Assembly: GCF_051961495.1 (NCBI RefSeq)
Contig: NZ_JBQCDF010000022.1
Span: 1-17,918, forward strand
Direction of reading: 5' to 3'
Source of the DNA: Cytophaga sp051961495
GTDB lineage: Bacteria > Bacteroidota > Bacteroidia > Cytophagales > Cytophagaceae
Length of the DNA stretch: 17,918 nucleotides
The notes under the pieces were generated by a model, which saw only the letters and a list, made by a program, of their open reading frames with translations, had not been told where the DNA came from and did no database searches. Shown one piece after another: positions 13,743-17,918 of this stretch; within the stretch, counting starts at the first letter, position 1, and the number at the start of each line of letters is the position of its first letter. Both the position numbers and the translations under genes were made by a program.

Positions 13743-15869
13743 ATGAAGAGGATTATTTTGTGGGTGTTGGCTTTGTTTTTGCCATTTTGTTCCTATTCAA
13801 AAACCGTTACATATTATCAGGACTCGGGTAATATTCCCATAGGTGGATATTCAGAAATTTTTACAGACCCTGCTGATACATGTACCATACAGGATCTGGT
13901 TCAAACGGATAAATTCGTTGCAGCCGGCAATACGATTCCCAATCTGGGAATTTCTTCAAAAGCTTTTTGGGTGAAGTTTACGATTCAAAATGAATCTGAA
14001 CTGGAAGAATTACTTTTGGAATATGGACAGGTAATCATAGATGAAATAAGTATTTATGTTGTCACCCCAAAAAATAATAAGATCGTCTATACGTATCACA
14101 CGGGTGAAAAATATAAATTCAGTAAACGTGCGTACGATTATCCGACTTATATCTTTTCGATTCCGATTTCCAAAGGAGAAACAAAAGATGTTTACCTGCA
14201 TCTTAAAAGCGGAGAAGAAATAGTTATTCCGGTAACACTTGGTTCTACAACAACTATATTAGACGCCAATCATGATAAAGGATTTATTTTTGGTATGTAT
14301 AGCGGAATCATCTTTGTGATGTTCTTTTTTAATCTGTTTATATACTTCACGCTTAAAGACTCTATTTATCTGAAATACGTCATATATGTATTCTCCATTG
14401 GTATGGCCCAGGCATCGTTGTTCGGATATTCATTTCAATACCTATGGCCGGATTCTCCATGGATGGCAAATCAAAGCGTATATCTGTTCTCATGCATGGC
14501 CAGTATCAGTGCTTTAGAATTTGTAAAGACATTTTTACAAATGAAAACAAACGCTCCCCTGTTATATAAGGGATCTTTTGTTTTTACACTCGCCTACATC
14601 ATAACTGAAATTTTATCCTTGGCAGGATATTTCAATATCAGCTATTTCCTGGTGTTAACAAATGCAGGTTTGATCTGCGTCTACATACTCATTGTGGCTA
14701 TCATTATATTTAAAAGAGGCTTTAAACGTGCACTGTTCTTTTTAATTGCATGGTCGCCTTTACTGCTTGGAATAATCATCAGTGTATTGAAAGACTTTGA
14801 TATTCTGCCTGCCAATAATTTTACGAATTATACGATGGTCACAGGCACAGCACTTGAAGTAATATTGTTATCTTTTGCCCTGGCTGACAGAATAAATATT
14901 TTAAAAAGAGAAAAAGAAGAATCACAGGCACAGACTTTGGAAGCTTTACTCCAGAATGAACTGATTATTAAAAACCAGAATATTCTGTTAGAGAAAAAAG
15001 TTGAAGAACGAACAAAAGAATTGTCTGATACGATTGCGGATTTAAAGCAAACACAGCAGCAATTGGTGAGCTCCGAAAAGATGGCCTCCTTGGGGCATTT
15101 AACTGCCGGAATTGCCCATGAAATAAACAATCCCATTAATTTTGTTGTGTCCAATGTAAAACCGTTGAAGAAAGACATTGAAGATATTTATGAACTGATA
15201 AAGAAATATGAAAACATTGATTCACTCTCTGGTTTTCAAAATGAAATTTCAGAGATCAATTCTTTTAAAAATGAAATAGATTATGCCTATTTGAAAAAGG
15301 AGATCGGAAGCTTATTACAGGGTATTGAAGACGGCGCTGGCAAAACAGCGGATATTGTACAGGGGTTGAGGGCATTCTCCAGAACAGACGAAAATGTTTT
15401 TAAACGCTCAAACATCCTTGATGGTATTCATTCCAGTTTAACTCTCCTGAATACTGAATTGTCAGGAGCTTCGATCGATGTAGTTAAAAATTTCTCAGAT
15501 CTTCCTTCGATAGAATGTTATCCGGGTAAATTAAACCAGGTATTCATGAATATTCTGAACAATGCTATTTTTTCTATTAAAGAAAATAAGCAACGTAAAG
15601 AAAAGGGCCAGCTTATTATTACGACATACGTTAATAACCATAAAGTACATATTAGCTTTAAAGATAATGGAACCGGTATCGCGGACGATGTGAAAGCAAA
15701 AGTTTTTGAGCCCTTTTTTTCTACCAAAGAGGCTGGCAAAGGTGCCGGATTAGGAATGTCCATTGCGTTTGAAATTATCCGTGAACATAATGGAGATATT
15801 CAATTGCATACGGAATATGGCATAGGCAGTGAGTTTGTGGTTAGTCTGCCAGTGAATTACACCAAATAA
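13743..15869 (+). CDS. 7TMR-DISM sensor histidine kinase
   Basis: A 708-residue membrane kinase. A signal peptide (1-19) is followed by an extracytoplasmic 7TMR-DISMED2-type beta domain (about 20-170, with AFWVKFTIQNESELEELLLE), seven membrane segments (about 181-385), a coiled coil (386-445), the HisKA region and an HATPase domain. The phospho-acceptor is H459 in MASLGHLTAGIAHEINNPIN. ATP-binding boxes are N607 in FMNILNNAIFSI, DNGTGI (641-646), FEPFFSTKE (655-663) and GKGAGLGMSI (665-674). All catalytic parts are intact. Family members sense an external ligand, often a carbohydrate, but the ligand here is unknown. No receiver domain is fused and no response regulator gene lies in the window, so the partner is elsewhere. 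The gene faces the TIG lipoprotein across a long hairpin. Confidence 0.93.
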   Translation: MKRIILWVLALFLPFCSYSKTVTYYQDSGNIPIGGYSEIFTDPADTCTIQDLVQTDKFVAAGNTIPNLGISSKAFWVKFTIQNESELEELLLEYGQVIIDEISIYVVTPKNNKIVYTYHTGEKYKFSKRAYDYPTYIFSIPISKGETKDVYLHLKSGEEIVIPVTLGSTTTILDANHDKGFIFGMYSGIIFVMFFFNLFIYFTLKDSIYLKYVIYVFSIGMAQASLFGYSFQYLWPDSPWMANQSVYLFSCMASISALEFVKTFLQMKTNAPLLYKGSFVFTLAYIITEILSLAGYFNISYFLVLTNAGLICVYILIVAIIIFKRGFKRALFFLIAWSPLLLGIIISVLKDFDILPANNFTNYTMVTGTALEVILLSFALADRINILKREKEESQAQTLEALLQNELIIKNQNILLEKKVEERTKELSDTIADLKQTQQQLVSSEKMASLGHLTAGIAHEINNPINFVVSNVKPLKKDIEDIYELIKKYENIDSLSGFQNEISEINSFKNEIDYAYLKKEIGSLLQGIEDGAGKTADIVQGLRAFSRTDENVFKRSNILDGIHSSLTLLNTELSGASIDVVKNFSDLPSIECYPGKLNQVFMNILNNAIFSIKENKQRKEKGQLIITTYVNNHKVHISFKDNGTGIADDVKAKVFEPFFSTKEAGKGAGLGMSIAFEIIREHNGDIQLHTEYGIGSEFVVSLPVNYTK

Positions 15870-15918
15870 TAACGATCCGGAAAGAGTTTTATAAAAGAAT
15901 AAGAAGGTTCTAATCAAT

Positions 15919-15976
15919 AAAACAGAAATCCTGTTTCGATCCGATAGCTACGGGATCAGAACAGGATTTCTGTTTT
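15919..15976. terminator. Long hairpin, bidirectional terminator between convergent genes
   Basis: A perfect 17-bp inverted repeat, AAAACAGAAATCCTGTT (15919-15935) with AACAGGATTTCTGTTTT (15960-15976), encloses a 24-base interior. That interior holds a second near-palindrome: GATCC (15938-15942) pairs with GGATC (15953-15957) around GATAGCTACG. A-runs on the left and T-runs on the right suit termination in both directions. It lies 49 bases after the kinase stop and 20 bases from the stop of the opposite lipoprotein gene. Confidence 0.8.
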
Positions 15977-15996
15977 ACAATCATTGATGTCAAGCT

Positions 15997-16722
15997 TTAT
16001 TTAGCAGCAACGATATACTGTTTTGCATCGTTGCAATCCACATAGTTGCCTACATATGCCTTAAGCTCTACGATCAGATACGAACCGGACAAATTATTAG
16101 CATGATGGGTAACATGAATGGTTTCCCCTGGTTCTAAGACATAATCTGCGCCATTTACAATATACATGGCAAATCCTCCGGCAGCATTATCTGTATTATC
16201 ATACGTGTTGTCTGCAGAGATATAATTCTGGATGGTAGCATGTGTTAAATCAAGTGGATTTGTTCCTGTATTTTTAAGATCCACTTCGTAATTAATTGTG
16301 CTGCTGTTCTGGCTGGTAATAGTAAAATTACTGTATTGCAATTTAGCAAAATCCGCACAGGTCATATTTACATAATTGAATACAGGCTGGGAAGAAAATG
16401 TTGAACCTTTAACAGTAACCTTTACAGCGCCGCTGGTACTTGCCGGTACTTCAACCTGAATACCGGTTGATGTTACACTTATGACTGTTGCGGCAACTCC
16501 ATTAAAGGTTACACTAATATCGCTGACAGTTGTGCCGAATGTGCCACCGGTAATTTCCAGAGACATTCCTTCCACGCCGTATACCTTGGACAAGGTAAGC
16601 GTAGGGCCGGTATTTCCGGGTGCCGGATCGGAATCTTTTTTCTTTTTACAGGAATGTAATGCCAGTACACCAGTCAATAAAAAAATAACCAATGCAGATT
16701 TTTTATGTAAGAGAGCCATCAT
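15997..16722 (-). CDS. TIG/IPT-domain lipoprotein
   Basis: A 241-residue protein with two adjacent ATG codons at 16722 and 16719; either gives the same product apart from one Met. The signal peptide ends LALHSC, with C25 as the lipidated cysteine followed by KKKKDSDP, a common Bacteroidetes pattern. Residues about 39-117 form an IPT/TIG immunoglobulin-like domain (KVYGVEGMSLEITGGTFG, VTFNGVAATVISVTSTGIQV, GAVKVTVKGS). The C-terminal half (about 120-241) is another beta domain, with NFTITSQNSSTINYEVDLKN and VLEPGETIHVTHHAN resembling a CARDB-like fold, and a cysteine pair at about C121 and C233 that may form a disulfide. It is probably a cell-surface or periplasmic adhesion or binding lipoprotein, with no known ligand. 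It converges on the 7TMR-DISM kinase gene. The domain call is firm; the role is not. Confidence 0.82.
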   Translation of the reverse strand: MMALLHKKSALVIFLLTGVLALHSCKKKKDSDPAPGNTGPTLTLSKVYGVEGMSLEITGGTFGTTVSDISVTFNGVAATVISVTSTGIQVEVPASTSGAVKVTVKGSTFSSQPVFNYVNMTCADFAKLQYSNFTITSQNSSTINYEVDLKNTGTNPLDLTHATIQNYISADNTYDNTDNAAGGFAMYIVNGADYVLEPGETIHVTHHANNLSGSYLIVELKAYVGNYVDCNDAKQYIVAAK

Positions 16723-16973
16723 AAATAAGGTTAGTTATATAGTTGTAAAGTGAATCTTATTATCAAGAAACTAATAAATATTATGTAAAACAAACAGTTT
16801 ATTAAGGTGCAAACGGTGTAATAAAGGTTTCATAAGTCATTCTTTCATGGAAGTAACGAATAACATTGGGTAAAACAGTTAAAAAGCGACAAAAAATCAA
16901 AAATATAAATTGAGACTTATAATACGTAGATTTTGAAATAGATTGAACTTTATATGATAATTTTGGATGAGTT
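16723..16973. other. AT-rich intergenic region with no recognised element
   Basis: These 251 bases lie upstream of the TIG lipoprotein and downstream of the second kinase, both leftward. I see no ORF, no strong hairpin, and no TAnnTTTG match on the minus strand at promoter spacing, although the lipoprotein promoter must be here or further upstream. Confidence 0.4.
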
Positions 16974-17918
16974 TTAAGTGAAATTATTTAACGTTATTGT
17001 GAATGTACTTCCACTGCCTATTTCACTTTCTACTCCAATAGTTCCGCCTTGTGCTTCTATAAATTCTTTACTGATTGCTAAACCAAGGCCGGTACCTTCT
17101 TTTTTTGTTCCAGGTATACGGAAGTAACGATTGAATATTTTTTCCTTGTATTGGGTTGCGATGCCCTGGCCGGTATCTTTCACCGAAATACTTACTTTGT
17201 TGTTAAGGGAAGCTATGGATAGCTGAATTATAGAATGTTCATAGGAATAACGAATGGCATTGGATAATAGATTTATAAGCACCCAGGTAGTTTTTTCATT
17301 ATCTGCCAGTACCATAGGTATATTATCTGAATAATTCGTAAGAATTTTAATTTGTTTTTGCTCTGCTTGGGTTTTGGTAGCATTGATTGCATATAATATG
17401 ATTTCTTTCGGATCAACAGGTAAAATAGATAATTGAATATTTCCGCTTTCGAGTTGTGTCATATTTAATAATTCTCCGGTAATTTTAAGTAAGCGATTGG
17501 CATCATCCTTAATACTTTCCAATAAATTTTCCTGTTCTTCATTGAGTATACCTATTTGTTTATTTTCAAGCAATTGTAAACTCATTTTAATAGAAGAAAT
17601 TGGTGTTTTGAATTCATGTGAAACAGTTGCTATGAAGTTTGTTTTTGCAAAATCCAATTCTTTGTATTCAGTAATATTTCTGAGTATAATAACATGTCCG
17701 ATTACTTGCTGGGATTCTTCGCCAGTAGGAATGATGGAAATATGCAGGATCTCTTTTTCAAAATATCCTTCTTTGTTATTCGAATAAATTTTAATTGGTT
17801 TACTTTTACCAGACGATGTATGTTCAGCTACCATCAGATCTTGAACAAGTGTTCGTACAAGGTCGTTTTTTATAGACAATTCCTGTGTATAATTGCCGAT
17901 GAGCTCTTCCTGCGAAAT
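16974..17918 (-). CDS. PAS-type sensor histidine kinase, C-terminal part
   Basis: The frame is open to the right edge, so the N-terminus lies beyond 17918; 314 residues are visible, and the TTG at 17879 is probably internal. The order is the end of a PAS domain (about the first 80 residues, with EILHISIIPTGEESQQVIGH and VIILRNITEYKELD), HisKA with the phospho-acceptor His in FIATVSHEFKTPISSIK (codon at 17616-17618), and HATPase_c with INLLSNAIRYSYE, VKDTGQGIATQ, IFNRYFRI and GTGLGLAISKEF boxes. It ends GSGSTFTITLNNFT. All catalytic boxes are intact. It belongs to the large PAS-HisKA group found in Bacteroidetes; the sensed signal depends on the missing N-terminus. No response regulator gene is in the window. 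Confidence 0.92.
   Translation of the reverse strand: MSQEELIGNYTQELSIKNDLVRTLVQDLMVAEHTSSGKSKPIKIYSNNKEGYFEKEILHISIIPTGEESQQVIGHVIILRNITEYKELDFAKTNFIATVSHEFKTPISSIKMSLQLLENKQIGILNEEQENLLESIKDDANRLLKITGELLNMTQLESGNIQLSILPVDPKEIILYAINATKTQAEQKQIKILTNYSDNIPMVLADNEKTTWVLINLLSNAIRYSYEHSIIQLSIASLNNKVSISVKDTGQGIATQYKEKIFNRYFRIPGTKKEGTGLGLAISKEFIEAQGGTIGVESEIGSGSTFTITLNNFT

Overview
The window looks like chromosome from a Bacteroidetes bacterium of the Cytophaga type. Cytophaga hutchinsonii or a close relative is my best guess, from recognition only. The reasons are the moderately AT-rich sequence, the near absence of Shine-Dalgarno sites, a TTTG-N19-TAnnTTTG promoter, and typical Bacteroidetes families: DUF1573, fused E1 alpha/beta dehydrogenase, short AMP nucleosidase, 7TMR-DISM histidine kinase and lipoproteins with a TIG domain. 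No rRNA, tRNA, CRISPR array, insertion sequence or prophage gene is visible. Gene order is dense, and no gap reaches 300 bases.

Left part (1-4306): the 3' end of a MazG/PRA-PH-like nucleotide pyrophosphohydrolase gene with a clear terminator; a small secreted protein of unknown function; a divergent pair of membrane proteins (an unusual CLC-type anion channel/transporter and an HPP-family protein); then AMP nucleosidase, diverging from a solo PD-(D/E)XK nuclease-like protein (HSDR_N).

Middle (4293-10990): a leftward two-gene operon, alanine dehydrogenase followed by an LtaS/sulfatase-like membrane enzyme with overlapping stop and start codons; a periplasmic DUF1573 protein with its own terminator; and, divergent from it, a large fused E1 component of a branched-chain-type 2-oxo acid dehydrogenase that has no usable ATG and ends in a strong terminator. 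Alanine dehydrogenase and the E1 component are central amino-acid/2-oxo-acid metabolism.

Right part (10991-17918): an accessory stretch of small rightward genes (MORN-repeat lipoprotein, Cys/His-rich lipoprotein, YdeI/OmpD-associated protein, a lipoprotein of unknown function), then a 7TMR-DISM sensor histidine kinase. A long hairpin with a nested palindrome separates it from a convergent TIG-domain lipoprotein. The window ends inside a second, PAS-type sensor histidine kinase.

I see no large, obviously new multi-gene system. The best candidates for something undescribed are the coupled lipoprotein pair at 11146-12038, the CLC variant beside an HPP protein, and the solo HSDR_N nuclease beside AMP nucleosidase. 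Most assignments are family-level readings of motifs by eye.
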